Shown one piece after another: positions 1 through 11,770 of a stretch of DNA of 64,000 nt (positions within the stretch are counted from its first letter, which is position 1; every line of letters begins with the position of its first letter). This stretch comes from Lucinisca nassula. Lineage: Eukaryota > Mollusca > Bivalvia > Lucinida > Lucinidae. The stretch lies in NCBI GenBank assembly GCA_963580285.1, contig OY757026.1:66775396-66839395 (forward strand). Direction: 5' to 3'. The position numbers were made by a program, and so were the translations under genes. The notes beneath the pieces are model-generated. The model made no database searches. It saw only the letters and a program-made list of their open reading frames with translations, and was not told the origin of the DNA.

Positions 1-757
1 GATATTTCTAGTTTTGGAGTGATTGCCCTTAAAAATTAAACATAGCCATTATTGTCATAGTTTTATGTCTGCACCATAAATCTGATACCATATGAGACAA
101 TTTCACGACACTATACAGATGCGTAGAGCACTATGAGACAATGTGTAGAACATATGAATTGTAACTTGTAACATGGTGGGCGAAGCTTGCTTACCAAGTA
201 ATGCTTAATATCGGCGGACGCCTGATTACACTCTTCTGGAGTCCATGTCTGTTTATCCGAACATTGATATTTGCCATTTTGTCTATGGATTAACGATTTT
301 GGATTAACGCTTTGGTACTACGACCTAAACTACTTCTTTGGGGTTATTGCACTTGGAATATTGATCATCACCATTTCTATCATGTATGTTTAAAATACTA
401 TATCTCCTGAACCTCTAGATTGATTCTGACCAAACTTGCATGGTTAAATCCGTAGGTTTTGGGAAAACAGCGATTAGGACCTTATTTTCAGGGGTACAGG
501 CCCCCCAGAACTGTCAATTTTGGGCAAAAAATGTCTTGTCAGCACCCAATCTCATGAATGCATCAATGAAATGTGGTCAGCCTTGATATACTATATCATT
601 TTAATTGACCAAATATTTGATTAGATTTTGACCTTATTTTAAAGGGCACAGGCCCCCAAAAGCTGAAACTGAGAATTTCAATTTTGGTTTACTTCCTTTT
701 CGAGATATGTCTCTTTGAACATTGAAATGGTCATTTCAGTCATGTATTCATGTCCAC
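1..757. other. Non-coding, weak two-unit repeat
   Basis: No gene is supported. A phrase of the type gaccttatttt..gg..acaggccccc occurs near 478 and again near 629, about 151 bp apart, suggesting two decayed units of a tandem array like those seen later in the window. The rest shows no recognisable structure. Confidence 0.4.
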
Positions 758-965
758 TTTATTAATCCAATTCGTACCAGAAACCCTGATACGAGTAACT
801 GGCAACAGTACAGTCCCAGATCAGATGCTGCATAACCCGGCATCTGATCAGGGCCTATACTGTTTGCCAAAACTTGGGTCATTTTTTTCAAATACATTTT
901 GAAGAAACCACAACCTGACACCCGTAAAATTCAAAATGGACTTAGATTGAAGATGCCATTTGGTA
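758..965. repeat. MITE-like palindromic repeat (family M1)
   Basis: The core is an inverted repeat, gatcagatgc at 819-828 against gcatctgatc at 840-849. It is flanked by sequence that recurs around 3420-3510, 8086-8280 and 48660-48870 (the phrases 'tggcaaacag', 'ccacaacctgacacc', 'ttccatttggtac'). Dispersed copies with a central hairpin and no coding capacity fit a non-autonomous DNA element. The exact ends were not determined. Confidence 0.55.
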
Positions 966-1534
966 CAAAAAGGGTAAAGGAAAAGAATAATGCATCTTCA
1001 ATTTGAATTCCTTTTTGACAGTGATATGGTACTTGCTTGATGTAAGTGTAGTGATGGGACATGATGAGTGTCTTACAAGCCTTTGGTGAGTTTCATTAAT
1101 TTCATATAAGATGACCATAAGTGTAAAGTTTTGTTTATCATGTGACAATTTAATATAAGATTTGTCACCAAAGAATTTCAGTAGAAATCAAAGAGTTGTC
1201 ACCGACAGCACCATGATGTTACGCACTAGCAAGCAAGTGTAAATATCATTTTAGTTTATACCAATTTATTTTGATTGCAATAAAAAAGTTTAAGCTAATT
1301 GAATCACTTATGAACACTCATTCTGGGTTTAATCACTTGCGCGAGAAAGAGGCAGTGATTTTTACACCACTACTAACCATTATCACCTGGGTGTCATTAC
1401 AGGTCTTGCCCAGGATACACCTTGCCTCTGGTGGCCAGATGTGAACCCACAACCTCTCGATCATAAGAAAAATGTGCTAACCACTGAGCTGTCAATGCCA
1501 TATCATTAAGCTACTAAATAACAAATACATTATA
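966..1534. other. Non-coding, nothing recognised
   Basis: AT-rich sequence with only short shadow reading frames. The stretch around 1320-1500 (cacctgggtgtcattacag..gaacccacaacctctcgatc) resembles a decayed tRNA-type SINE head, but it is too eroded to call. Confidence 0.3.
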
Positions 1535-1772
1535 TGGGCCTCGTTAAGCGATTTTGGTACTTATCGCCTATGCGAGCAGCGAAGGTTCAGGCGAGCCTGC
1601 GCATCCGCGCAGTCTCGCCAGAACCTTCGCTGCTCGCTCATACAAGCAGTGAATCAAGAGGAACCTTCAGACAGAAAGCCATATCCCTGGCCCCTCTGAA
1701 TGGCTGGGCATGCGCAGTTAAAAGCTGTCATGACGGAATGCTCGAAGACACAAATTCGCTTGGCGGGGCTCA
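1535..1772 (+). mobile_element. MITE with ~20-bp TIRs (TGGGCC..), copy 1
   Basis: The left end (tgggcctcgttaagcgattt) and the reverse complement of the right end (tgagccccgccaagcgaatt) match at most positions, giving terminal inverted repeats of about 20 bp. The interior contains an inverted pair around gcgaaggttc / gaaccttcgc. A second copy in opposite orientation lies at 4061-4266. There is no coding capacity, so it is a non-autonomous DNA transposon. The superfamily is unknown. Confidence 0.6.
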
Positions 1773-1978
1773 TATGACAAAAAGGTTTTTATAGTATAAC
1801 ACACAATAGCTATTTGTTATTGTTTTAATATGTTGTAGTTGGAAAGCATTATACTTGGAACAGGGTCTCACTTACATTTTCACATTTTATGATAATAAAG
1901 AAAATTGCTGGTCTTATTTGACTCTTCCACATGAAGCTGCTGTTTTTTTTTTGAGATGGCTTACTGGTTGCTAAACTT

Positions 1979-2102
1979 CTTTATCAGAGTTATCAGTACC
2001 ATAAACAACACAAAGCCTTTTCAAAATTTTATAGACGTCATTCTCATTTAATTTCAAAATTCGATATTGGACTTAAATCCCTTCTGCAACAAGGTCTATC
2101 TA
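1979..2102 (+). mobile_element. Penelope-like element fragment
   Basis: The sequence matches the RT C-terminal region of the other Penelope-like copies here (phrases 'aaagccttttcaaaattttatag' and 'cttctgcaacaaggtctatc', compare 59650-59740). It encodes the KAFSKF.R / LLQQGLS stretch with scattered substitutions. Both ends are lost, so it is an internal relic. Confidence 0.75.
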
Positions 2103-2103
2103 T

Positions 2104-2590
2104 AGAGAAATATTGTAAATTTGCTTCAAACGCGAACTCCTCCTAAATCCTTAGGCCAGCTGGATTCAACCTCACAGGAATGTTGCCTATATGCCTCCCT
2201 ACTTGTTCCGCTGTGATGAACAAGATGGCCACTAGAGGTAAAAATAGAAAAAAAAACACCTTCAAACAACAGCTCCCCTTGTACCTTTCGGCCAATTTCA
2301 TTCAAACTTCGTAGGAATGTTGCTTAGATGAGCCTCTGCCAAAAATGCTAAAATGATCCCGCTCCGATGAACTAAATGGCCACCAGAGATAATTGTAGAA
2401 AAACATTTTAGATTTGATTCAAACACGAACTTCCCCTAAACCCTTGGGCCAGTTTGATTCAAACTTCACAGGAACGTTGCCTAGGTGACTCCCTACCAAA
2501 ATAGCTGAAATTGTTCCACTCTGATGAACAAGATGACCACCAAAGCTAAAAAGACATTGACACTCAGGTGAGCGAATCAGGGCCCAGTTG
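2104..2590 (+). repeat. ~145-bp tandem units ending in a T-run-element 3' end
   Basis: Three diverged units begin near 2119, 2252 and 2406 (ttcaaacgcgaactcc..ttaggccag..ttcaaacttcacaggaatgttgcc). The block ends in ggtgagcgaatcagggccc, similar to the 3' end of the element at 9198-12434 (ggtgagcgatccagggcc). It is read as a truncated member of that minisatellite-bearing family. Confidence 0.5.
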
Positions 2591-3577
2591 TTGATCATGG
2601 TATCATGCCATCTGCATCCTTTTCAGATGCAGAACCTGCACCCAAATTTGACCATGATTATGAGAAATGTACCCCTAAGGTGAGTGTTTATAAGCAAAGC
2701 TTATGACAATCAACTGACTTGTTCTGTTACAGAGTTACTATTACCTATCTTGGCAGTTGACACACCAGCTGTTGTCAGTCACTGGTGTGGGGCTGGTAAT
2801 TAAACAGTTTAGCCTGAAGATAACTGACAGTCCAGACATTTCCTTGGCTGTTAAATGGGCCATAAAACTAAAACACACCACAAAAATTTCATAATTTTAT
2901 GTGCTTAACATACTTGCTGGTATTGTAAACATCTGTTGCAGTTTGTGATCATTGCTTCAAACTATTCTGAATCAAATCACTGTGAGTGTGGGTTGGTTGA
3001 TTGTCTCTGCATGTATGTCGAAGAAATAGTACTGGTCTGTGATTTTAACTGTTTCATTTAACCCTATAAATCAAGTTTTTAAGCAATACTGTTGATCTTG
3101 ATCAGATGCCGCATTCTGTGGCATCCGATATGGGTCTAAACTATTTGACAAGCCCAGTTCATGATTGCAAGATAACCCCTTTATACAAGACTCTGATCTC
3201 ATTCAATGTGGCAATTTATTTATGTGGCAATTATAATTCTATAAAAAAATTATTCCGACAAGTCAGTGATAGTCACGTGGGCTTAAGCACTGCAGAGCTT
3301 TTCTGCTTAGTAACCATGGGTCAGTTGACAAACAACCAACCCTAAAATAGCTGTGTTATTTGTTCCACTATGAGGTCTGAGTGTTGCGTACATGTAGACT
3401 AAAATCATGTGTTTGGTTTGGCAAAGAGTGTAGACCCAGATCAGACACCAAAGAATGTGGCGTCTAATCAGGGTCGACACTGTTTGCATTTGGTATAAGA
3501 ACTTAATGGTGTAGCAAAACAGTCCAAGTTTTCCGACATACATAGACATACCACCATCTGTTTCAACACTGAATTTT
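2591..3577. other. Non-coding; M1 repeat remnants
   Basis: No gene is supported. Pieces of the M1 palindromic repeat are recognisable near 3095-3170 and 3420-3510 (cagatcagacaccaaagaatgtggcg..). The short frames at 3106-3345 and 3307-3549 overlap on opposite strands and lie partly in these repeats, so they are not genes. Confidence 0.4.
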
Positions 3578-3794
3578 CATTCTAATGCACTTGCGTATGT
3601 AACGCGACGTCTGATTGGATAACGTCAAGAATTTGCGACAGTATATTCTGCGATATACTGTCGGAAACCCGACGTCATCGCGTAACGTCGCTTTTCATTG
3701 GCTGGCATTTGGTTTTACGCAGCTCACAGCGCTAGCCGTTTTGTGCAAAATAATACAGTTTTTAACAAAACAACCGTATAAGTGCATTAGAATG
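3578..3794. mobile_element. Small element with 15-bp perfect TIRs
   Basis: cattctaatgcactt at 3578-3592 is the perfect reverse complement of aagtgcattagaatg at 3780-3794. The 217-bp unit has no coding capacity and contains a smaller palindrome around tgcgacagtatattctgcgatatactgtcgg. It abuts, and shares its last base with, the long palindrome at 3794-3960. Confidence 0.6.
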
Positions 3795-3960
3795 GGGATA
3801 ACTGTATTGCAAAATTGTGATTTGGGGAGGTAAATCGTCGGTTTTACGGTCGCAAATTACGTTTTACGGCTCCGCTGACGCGTCGCCGTAAAACGAAATT
3901 TCCGACCGTAAAACCTCCGATTTACCTCCCCAAATCACAATTTTGAATACAGTTATCCCC
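3794..3960. repeat. 167-bp near-perfect palindrome
   Basis: The whole interval folds on itself. ggggataactgtatt at the left pairs with aatacagttatcccc at the right, and pairing continues through ttgtgatttggggaggtaaatc and cgttttacgg to a centre near 3877, with few mismatches. It is probably a foldback-type or MITE element, and as RNA it would form a long double-stranded hairpin. Confidence 0.8.
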
Positions 3961-4060
3961 TAATTTTATGCAACACGCTGACCTACATGTAACAGGGATA
4001 AATTGCTATTAATAACCATAACCTTGGTTAATAAAAATAATATGATTATTTTCTATTAAT

Positions 4061-4266
4061 TGAGCCCCGCCAAGCGAATTTGTGTCTTCGAGCCTTCCGT
4101 CATGACAAATTTTAAGTGCGCATGCCCAGCCATTCAGAGGGGCCAGAGATATGGCTTTCTGTCTGAAGGTTCCACTTGATTCACTGCTTGTATGAGCGAG
4201 CAAGTCTCGCCAGAACCTTCGCTGCTCGCATTGGCGATAAGTACCAAAATCGCTTGACGGGGCCCA
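4061..4266 (-). mobile_element. MITE with TGGGCC.. TIRs, copy 2
   Basis: Inverted relative to the copy at 1535-1772, with the same ends (tgagccccgccaagcgaatt..aaaatcgcttgacggggccca) and the same interior phrase 'ggccagagatatggctttctgtctg'. About 35 bp of the interior is missing compared with copy 1. Confidence 0.6.
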
Positions 4267-4380
4267 ATTACCATTCTGGCTTCAGTTTTGTTCTTTTTTA
4301 GATAAACTTTTCTGTTAGTGCCTTGATGTCATCATGTCTTTGACTGAATAGCTTGGGATTTTTCTTTGACTTAGTTTATT

Positions 4381-5330
4381 ATGCCCCCGCAAAGGAAGTT
4401 TAAGGGGGGGGGGGTACACTGTTTTCTCGTCCGTTCGTCTGTCCATCCATCCGTCCGTCTGTCCGTAACACTTTGGTTTTCCCTACATATCTTGCTTAAT
4501 AGTTTACAGAATCTTATTATTTTAGGCATAAATGTTGATATTGCTGAGATGCTGCTACTACATGAAAATAAAGGTCCTGCGATCAATATTGTTAAAGTTA
4601 TTCCCCTTTGTAATTCTTGAAAACTTGTCCTTGACACTTTTGATTTTCCTGTATATCTTGCTTAATAATTTTAATAACTTTTGTATTTATTGTTCTACAT
4701 TAATGACACTTATATCACACTTTATGCCTGAGGTAAGGTATCTGTTGTAGTAAAATATTTATCAAGGGCCCATAACTCTTGGAGTTATGTCCCCAGATAG
4801 GTTTTCATTTAACATAGCCATTTTTGAGGTCTAATAATGTTAAAGTGTATAGGGTGTGGGTACCTTGTTAGCGCAAATCCTCTCACAGTTTTAGGATGAT
4901 CGTTTTGAAACTTTGCAGGTGTTTTCATATAGGTCTGAAGATGTGCATGTGGTTTTTTATTACTCCTAAAATAATTTCTTTCCCTTTTTAGTCTTTTTTA
5001 ACTTAGCCATTTTTTAGGTCTAATAATGTTTAAGTGTATAGGGAGTGGTTACCTTGTTAGGGCAACTCCTCTCACAGTTTTAGTGTGATCATTTTGAAAC
5101 TTTGCAGGTGTTTTCATATATGTCTGAAGGTGTGCATGTGTTTTTTTCATACGTCTAAAATTATTTCTTTCACTTGTTTCATCTTTTTTAACTTAGCCAC
5201 TTTGTAGAGCTAATACTGTTAAAGTGTACAGGGGGTGGGTACCTTGTTAGCACACCTCCTCTCACAGTTTTAGGATGATTGTTTTGAAACTTTGTAGGTG
5301 TTTGATATAGGTCTTAAGTTTTCTTCTCTT
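4381..5330 (+). repeat. Minisatellite element B, 5' part (190-bp units)
   Basis: The segment starts with atgcccccgcaaaggaag, a G-run and a cgtccgt/ctgtcc microsatellite, followed by unrelated spacer. From 4808, three units spaced 190 bp begin aac(a/t)tagccattttt..ggtctaataatg and include 'cctctcacagttttag' and 'tttgaaactttgcaggtgtt'. The array is broken by element C and resumes at 9005-9197, then by element D and resumes at 12435. This microsatellite-plus-core-repeat layout resembles pearl/HINE-like elements known from bivalves; that assignment is inference. Confidence 0.6.
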
Positions 5331-5943
5331 TTTATAAGCCCGTTTTGAAAAAAGGTCGTATTATGTTATGGGGTTGGCGTCCGCCCATACATCCATTCGT
5401 AAACTTTATGGTTTCCGGATAACTCCTCCTACAGTTTTCATCCGATTAATCTGAAACTTTGTAGATAGTAAGACTATGAGGTGAACATGTGCGTAAGTTT
5501 CAAGGTTTACCAAACACCAAATATTAATAGAGTTATGCCCCTTTGAAAATTGCAGTAAACATTTTCGTTTCCGGATAACTCCTCCTGCAGTTTCCATCCG
5601 ATTAACCTGAAACTTCGTAGATAGTACGAAGATAGATACGAACATGTGTGTAAGTTTCAAGGTTAACCATACACCAAATATTAATAGAGTTATGCCCCTT
5701 TGAAAATTGCAGTAAACATTTTCGTTTCCGGATAACGCCTCCTACAGTTTCCATCCGATTAACCTGAAACTTCATAGATAGTAAGACTATTAGGTGGACA
5801 TGTGCGTAAAGTTTCAAGGTTAACCATACACCAAATATTAATAGTTATTCCCCTTTGAAAATTGCGGTAAACATTTCATTTTCCAGATAACTCCTCCTAC
5901 AGTTTCCATCCGATTTACCTAAAACTTTGTAGATAGTAAGACT

Positions 5944-6619
5944 GGTAGTTAATCCAATCACGGTTGGCAACTTTGCTTCCCTCGCCGGTGGGTCAGGCCT
6001 CAGATTCTATGACGGCTCCAACGTAAAGGCTTATTGAGAATTAGAGAGATCTAATTCTTGGTAATGTTGGTTGGTGCCTGATGCTCTGTCTCTGGTCGGG
6101 CCCGTCGGAGTCTAACTGTTGGTTTTCTTTTGCTCCAGCATTTCAGTGGTTTCTTGCTGTCGAGTCCTCACCATTGTTTCACCTCTGTGGTTCTTTGATT
6201 TTTTGTGTTCAATGAGATGTTGCACTGATGAGTTAGGAGGCCTTCATGCGGACTGAACAAATTATTTGTCTAGATCGCAACGGAAGTAAGGGCGAAGATT
6301 GTGGCCACGTGAAATCGATTTAAGCGCCCCCCCCCCCCCCCCCGTGGAAATCTTTCCACTGACCGTTCCAAGGCGGTCCTTCTGTGGCAGTTAATTTATG
6401 TTGTTGTTTGTTACTTGCTGTGTGTATCACTTGTGTCTTTTAATTTTGGATGGCCATATGGCCATTTTGTGGGAAAGTAACTGTCCTTATGGCCTTCCTT
6501 TGTTTTGGTTTCCATTATGGTCTGGTCGCTTAATGTTTGTGTTTCTTTCCCTTTGGTGTCTTTTATGGGTGGAGTAAGTTAATTGTATCGATTCCTGATC
6601 TTTGTTTTACTTCTACTTT
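5944..6619 (+). mobile_element. 5'-truncated Penelope-like element
   Basis: The fragment begins at ggtagttaatccaatcacgg, equal to the last ~30 codons of the RT frame (ending ..ASDSMTAPT in intact copies; here with a deletion after 'ccctcg'), and continues through the full 3' non-coding tail to tttgttttacttctacttt. It splits a 156-bp unit of element C between 'gtaagact' and 'gaggtggacatg'. A complete 3' end with a truncated 5' end is the usual sign of target-primed insertion. Confidence 0.8.
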
Positions 6620-6662
6620 GAGGTGGACATGTGCGTACAGTGTCAAGGTTAACCATTCACCA

Positions 6663-6997
6663 CCACCGGCCCCGATAGCTCAGTTGGTCGAGTGTCCGCT
6701 CCGGGGAACGGGAGGTCTCGGGTTCGATCCCGGGCCGCGACATACCAAAGTCGTTAAAAATGGTACTAGCTGCTCCTCGCTTGGCACTCTGATTTACGGG
6801 GTAGAGCTAGGACTGGTCGATCCAGTGTCAGGATAATGTGACTGGGTGTGGTATCATGTAATGTGTCTGGGACATGATACTTCAGTGAGGCAGCACTATA
6901 AACGTGAGCACTGAGCTCCCTGTCGCAACCAGACACCGTCGTGATATGACTGAAAAATTGTTGAAAGCGACGTTAAAACCCGAATTCACACACACAT
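6663..6997 (+). mobile_element. tRNA-derived SINE (family A), copy 1
   Basis: The tRNA-like head has box A tagctcagttgg and box B ggttcgatccc. A unique body follows, with the 3' tail gcgacgttaaaacccgaattc and a (CA)n end. A 12-bp target-site duplication, aaccattcacca, flanks it at 6651-6662 and 6998-7009, fixing both ends. It is inserted in element C. Confidence 0.9.
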
Positions 6998-7041
6998 AAC
7001 CATTCACCAAATGTTAATAGAGTTATGCCCCTTTGAAAATT

Positions 7042-7358
7042 ACCGGCTGGTAGAGTGTCCGCTCCAGGGAACGGGAGGTCACGGGTTCGATCCCGGGCCG
7101 CGACATACCAAAGTCGTTAAGAATGGTACTAGCTGCTCCTCGCTTGGCACTCAGATTTACGGGGTAGAGCTAGGACTGGTCGACCCAGTGTCAGGATAAT
7201 GTGACTGGGTGTGGTATCATGTAATGTGTCTGGGACATGATTCTTCAGTGAGGCAGCACTATAAAAGTGAGCATTGAGCTCCCTGTCGCAACCAGACACC
7301 GTCGTGATATGACTGAAAAATTGTTGAAAGCGACGTTAAACCCGAATTCACACACACA
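7042..7358 (+). mobile_element. tRNA-derived SINE (family A), copy 2, head truncated
   Basis: The body and tail are nearly identical to copy 1, but the first part of the tRNA-like head, including box A, is missing; box B (gggttcgatccc) is retained. A 13-bp duplication, ccctttgaaaatt, flanks it at 7029-7041 and 7359-7371. Its high similarity to copy 1 only 45 bp away suggests recent activity. Confidence 0.9.
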
Positions 7359-9004
7359 CCCTTTGAAAATTGCGGTAAACATTTTCGGACAACTCCTCCT
7401 ACAGTTGTCATCTGACCAACCTGAAACTTTGTAGGTAGCAAGACTATGATGTGGAGATATGTGTAAAAGTACACCAAATATTTATAGACTTTTGCTCCTT
7501 TGTAAATTGCGGTAAACATTTTCATTTCCGGACAACTCCGCCTACAGTTTTCATCTGACCAACCTGAAACTTAGTAGATAGCAAGACTACGACGTGGAGA
7601 TGTGCGTAAAGTTTTGAGGTTAATCATACACCAAATTTTTATAGAGTTATGCCCCTTTGAAAATTTCGGTATACATTTTCATTTCCGGATAACTCCTACA
7701 GTTTTCATCTGATCGACCTGAAACTTTGTAGATAGCAAGACTATGATGTGGAGATATGCGTGAAGTTTCAAGTTTAACCGTACCCAAATATTTATAGACT
7801 TATGACCAGCCTGTGATCACCATATCTCCAATACCCTTTGAGACATATTGATGATACTTTGTACAGAAATATATGAGCTTAAGCAGGCAAGAACCATAAT
7901 TCTGAGTGCCATGGTTTTTTAGTTATCTCCCCTGACAGTATAATCTTGTGATGGCCACAACTGCAATACTTTTGTGATATATTGCTGGTTAAATTCTGGT
8001 GCACTTTCTATTGGTGAACAATCTTCTGAAGACCATATTGGCTTTTGGTCGGGGATTTGCCATCTCTTCCCGGAAACCCCAATATGGTAGTTGGCAAACA
8101 GTGCAGGCCCTGATAACACGCCGCAGAATGTGGCGTCTGATCTGGGTGTGCACTGTTTGCAAAACTTTCAGTCAGTTTCCAAATAGATTTTGAAGAATAC
8201 ACAGCCTGGCACCTCTTAATTTTGAAATGGACTCCTGCTATATATAAGGAGGATGATTCCATTTGGTACTAGAAGGGTTAATCAAGGTTATGGTCCACCA
8301 AATAATAATAGAGTTATGCCCCTTTAAAAAATTCTTTTAATATTTTTTCGGATAACCCGTCCAACATTTTAGATCCGATTATGTTGAAACTTTACATACA
8401 GTAAGACCATGATATGGAACAGTGCGTATTATTTTAAGGTTACAGTCTGCCAAATATTACCAGAGCTATACCCCTTTAACAGATTTTTCTAAACATTACG
8501 TTTCCGGATATTGTATCTTACATTTTACATCTGATAAAGTTGAAACTTTACATATAGTAAAACAATGATGTGGAACAGTGCATATTTTTAGGTTACAGTC
8601 CGCAAGATATTACCAGAGTTATTCCCCTTCCACAGATTTTTCTAAACATATTTTGTTTCTGGATAATGCCTCCCACATTTCACATCTGATGAAGCTGAAA
8701 CTTTACGAATAGTGAGACTATGATGTGGAGAAGCGCATATATTTTCAAGGTTACAGTCCACCATTTATTGCCAGAGTTATGCCTTTAGTATAGCCACCAA
8801 ATATTACCGACCATGAAAATTTGTTGGAGACAGGTATTTTGAGCCATTGAGGGTTATTAATAGTGCCAGGCAAGAATATATGGAGCACATATTGTTCCTT
8901 GATAATGTTCCACCAACCCAAACTTGTACAACAGTCAGTATATATATATTCGCCATCTTACTAATCGCCACCGGTGTATTATGCCCCGCTTGCAGAGCTC
9001 TTGT

Positions 9005-9197
9005 TTAACTAAGCCATTTTTTGAGGTCTTATAATGTTAAAGTGTATAGGGACGGGGTACCTTGTTAGTGCAACTCCTCTCACAGTTTTAGATTTACCCT
9101 TTTGAAACTTTGCAGGTGTTTCATATAGGTCTGAAGATGTGCATGTGTTTTTTTCATACTCCTAAAATTATTTCTTTCACTTTTTTTATATCTTTTT
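9005..9197 (+). repeat. Array B, continued
   Basis: One 190-bp unit of array B (taagccattttttgaggtcttataatg..tttgaaactttgcaggtg) lies between elements C and D. Confidence 0.65.
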
Positions 9198-11321
9198 AGC
9201 TCACCGTCACGTAGTGACGAGGTGAGCTTTTGGGATCACTTTTTGTCCGTCCGCGCGTAAACAATTTCTTCAAACGACATCTCCTCCTAAACTACTGATA
9301 GGATTTTGACCAAACTTCACAGGAATGATCCTTAGGTGGTCCCCTTTCAAAGTTGTTCAAATGGTTCCGGTCTGTTGCACATGTAGGTCACAGGAGCCAA
9401 AAATAGATTTTTTCACCGAAAACTTAAAAAATCTATTTCTCTGAAAAACCCAAGGCCCAGGTCTTTGATATTTGGTATGAAGCTTCATCTAGTGGACCCC
9501 TACAAAGATTGTTCAAATTATAGTGCTGGGGCCAAAAATGTCCCTGCGCCGGGACCCTTTTGTTTTACTTTGGCTTATATAGGGAAAATCTTAAAAAATC
9601 TTCTTCTCTGTAACCGCAAGGCCCAGGACTTTGACAATTGGTATGAAGCTTCATGTAGTGGACCCCTACCAAGATTGTTCAAATGATTGTGCTGGGGCCA
9701 AAAATGCCCCCGCCCCTGGGCCCTTTGGTTTTACATGGGCTTATATAGGGAAAATCTTTAAAATTCTTCTTCTCTGAAACCACAAGGCCCAGGTCTTTTT
9801 GGTATGACGCTTCATCTAGAGGATCCCTACCAAGATTGTTCAAATTATAGTGCTGGGGCCAAAAATGCCCCCGCATCGGGGCCCTTTGGTTTTACATAGG
9901 CTTATATAGGGAAAATATATAAAAATCTTCTTCTCTGAAACCGCAAGGCCCAGGTCTTTGATATTTGGCATGAATCTTCATCCTGTGGACCTCTACCAAG
10001 ATTGTTCAAATTATAGCCTTGGGGCCAAAAATGCCTCCGCCCCAGTGCCCTTTGGATTTACATAGACTTTTATAGGGAGAATCTTGAAAAATCTTCTTTC
10101 TCTGAAACCACAAGGCCTAGGTCTTTGATATTTGGTATGAAGCTTCATGTAGTGGACCTCTACCAAGATTGTTCAAATTATAGCCCTGAGACCAAAATGC
10201 CCCCGCCTCGGGGCCCTTTGGTTATACATAGACTTATATGGAGAAAATCTTTAAAAATCTTCTTCTTTGAAACCACAAGGCCTAGGTCTTTGATATTTGG
10301 TGTGAAATTTCATCTAGTGGACCTCTATCAAGATTGTTCAAATTATAGCCCTGGGGCCATAAATGCCCCCGCCCCGAGACCCTTTAATTTTACATAAGAC
10401 TTATAAAGGGAAATCTTTAAAAATCTTCTCTGAAACTGCAAGGCCCTTGTCTTTGATATTTGGTATGGATCTTCATCTAGTGGACCTCTACCAAGTTTGT
10501 TCAAATTATAGCCCTCGGGCCACAAATGCCCCCGCCCCGGAGCCCTTTGGTTTTACATAGACTTATATGGAGATAATCTTTGAAAACCTTCTTCGCTGAA
10601 ACAGCAAGGCCCAGGTCTTTGATATTTGGTTTGAAGCTTCATCTAGTGGACCTCTATCAAGATTGTTTAAAGACACATTTTTTCCTTATATAAAAAGGGG
10701 TGGCCTGTCTAATGATCTCCAATAAACACTTCCTTCAGACCATAGTGCACATCAAAGGCTTATCTTATCTAAGTGATTATGAGGTGATTATGAGCAGATT
10801 GCTATGTTTAATAGGGGGCTCAATAAGGGTACTTGAGTGAAAGTATAATTTACTGTGAAGTTGTTTCCAACAAAATATTGTTTTATATTACTTTCTTTTT
10901 TAATTTAAAATAAAGTAAAAAAAAAAAAAAAAAAAAAAAACAAACAAAAAACACTGATATCCATTGTTTTCTTTTCTCAAAAGTGCAAAAAAGTAAACAA
11001 GCAAGGTAAATGAATTGATTAACCTCAAAATTTAAACAATCAATTTACCTTTATTTATATTTATTATTTATTTATTATTTATTTATTTAATTATTTTGGT
11101 TGAAATTATGTGACACACAAATCATATAATGTCCAAAAAATTAGCATTTTATAATTTCAGTCAAGATAGAACTATAAAATGTTCTTTGTTTTAGACACAA
11201 TCATATCAGAAAAGAGAGATAAAAAGAAACATTTGAAGATTTTTTTTATTTTTCACCTTTTCAAATTTAAAACTAAAATAACAAACACAATTGAATTTAT
11301 TTTTCTTATTTATAATGCAAA

Positions 11322-11364
11322 CATAGGTTGTGGGTGCGGTTCAAACGAGTACCCACAACCTATG
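11322..11364. repeat. GTGGGTACTCG-type hairpin, core-deleted
   Basis: cataggttgtgggt pairs with acccacaacctatg. Compared with 44007-44073, most of the inner arm (ccgcctca..tgaggcgg) is missing. Confidence 0.7.
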
Positions 11365-11436
11365 ACTCAATGAGACGATTCTAACGAGCACCCACAGCTT
11401 ATGACTTGGAGCAGAAATACGGAAAATAATGTGTAT

Positions 11437-11480
11437 CCCCTAAAACCCCTATTTTCTCTATAGGAAGTGGGGTTTAGGGG
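11437..11480. repeat. CCCCTAAACCCC hairpin
   Basis: cccctaaaacccc at 11437-11449 pairs with ggggtttagggg at 11469-11480. Related hairpins occur at 11567-11610, 44130-44173, 41347-41397, 47515-47565 and 47870-47920, usually next to a GTGGGTACTCG hairpin. Confidence 0.7.
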
Positions 11481-11711
11481 ATGTTGATTTAACAGACTTG
11501 GTCACATGAATAAATTCATTACGGGAACAAGATATACATCACATTAACAGGCCTATAAAATTTTGACCCCTAAAACCCCATTTTTATACAGTAGAACTGG
11601 GGTTTAGGGGGTATACATTATTTTTTTCTTATTTCTGCTAAAAAACATGTGTGTCCTCGTTAAAACCGCCTCATGGAAGCAGTTCTAACGAGCAGTCACA
11701 CTGTAAAAACA

Positions 11712-11770
11712 AATTGTGGGTATTCGTCAGAACCGCTTCGCCGAGGTGGTCCTAATGAGTACCCACAATA
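11712..11770. repeat. GTGGGTACTCG-type hairpin, diverged
   Basis: attgtgggtattcgtcagaaccgcttcg pairs with cgaggtggtcctaatgagtacccacaat with several mismatches. The equivalent in copy 2 of the element is 44270-44325. Confidence 0.65.

Larger units (their letters stand above)
5331..9004 (+). mobile_element. Minisatellite element C inserted in array B
   Basis: The element lies between ..ctctttt and tttaactaagcc of array B, that is, in a T-run. It begins tataagcccg and ends gcagagctcttg. The body holds ~156-bp units (ccggataactcctcctacag..ctgaaactttgtagatag..gagttatgcccctttgaaaattg) near 5415, 5573, 5728, 5884, 7384, 7528 and 7686, then more diverged units to about 8770. It carries a Penelope-like fragment and two SINEs, and an M1 remnant at 8086-8280. 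No coding capacity of its own is seen. Confidence 0.6.

Noticed and set aside
5406..5817. Minus-strand frames with repeated RMETAGGVIRKRKCLLQFSK
   Set aside because: Translation of the 156-bp array of element C; no conserved frame across units.
8684..8702. ctgatgaagctgaaac resembles a hammerhead core
   Set aside because: There is no stem II (only agct between the core boxes), and it is a variant of the repeated 'cctgaaacttt' unit of element C.
11437..11480. CCCCTAAAACCCC as interstitial telomere repeat
   Set aside because: It is a single inverted pair within a transposon, not a tandem TTAGGG-type array.
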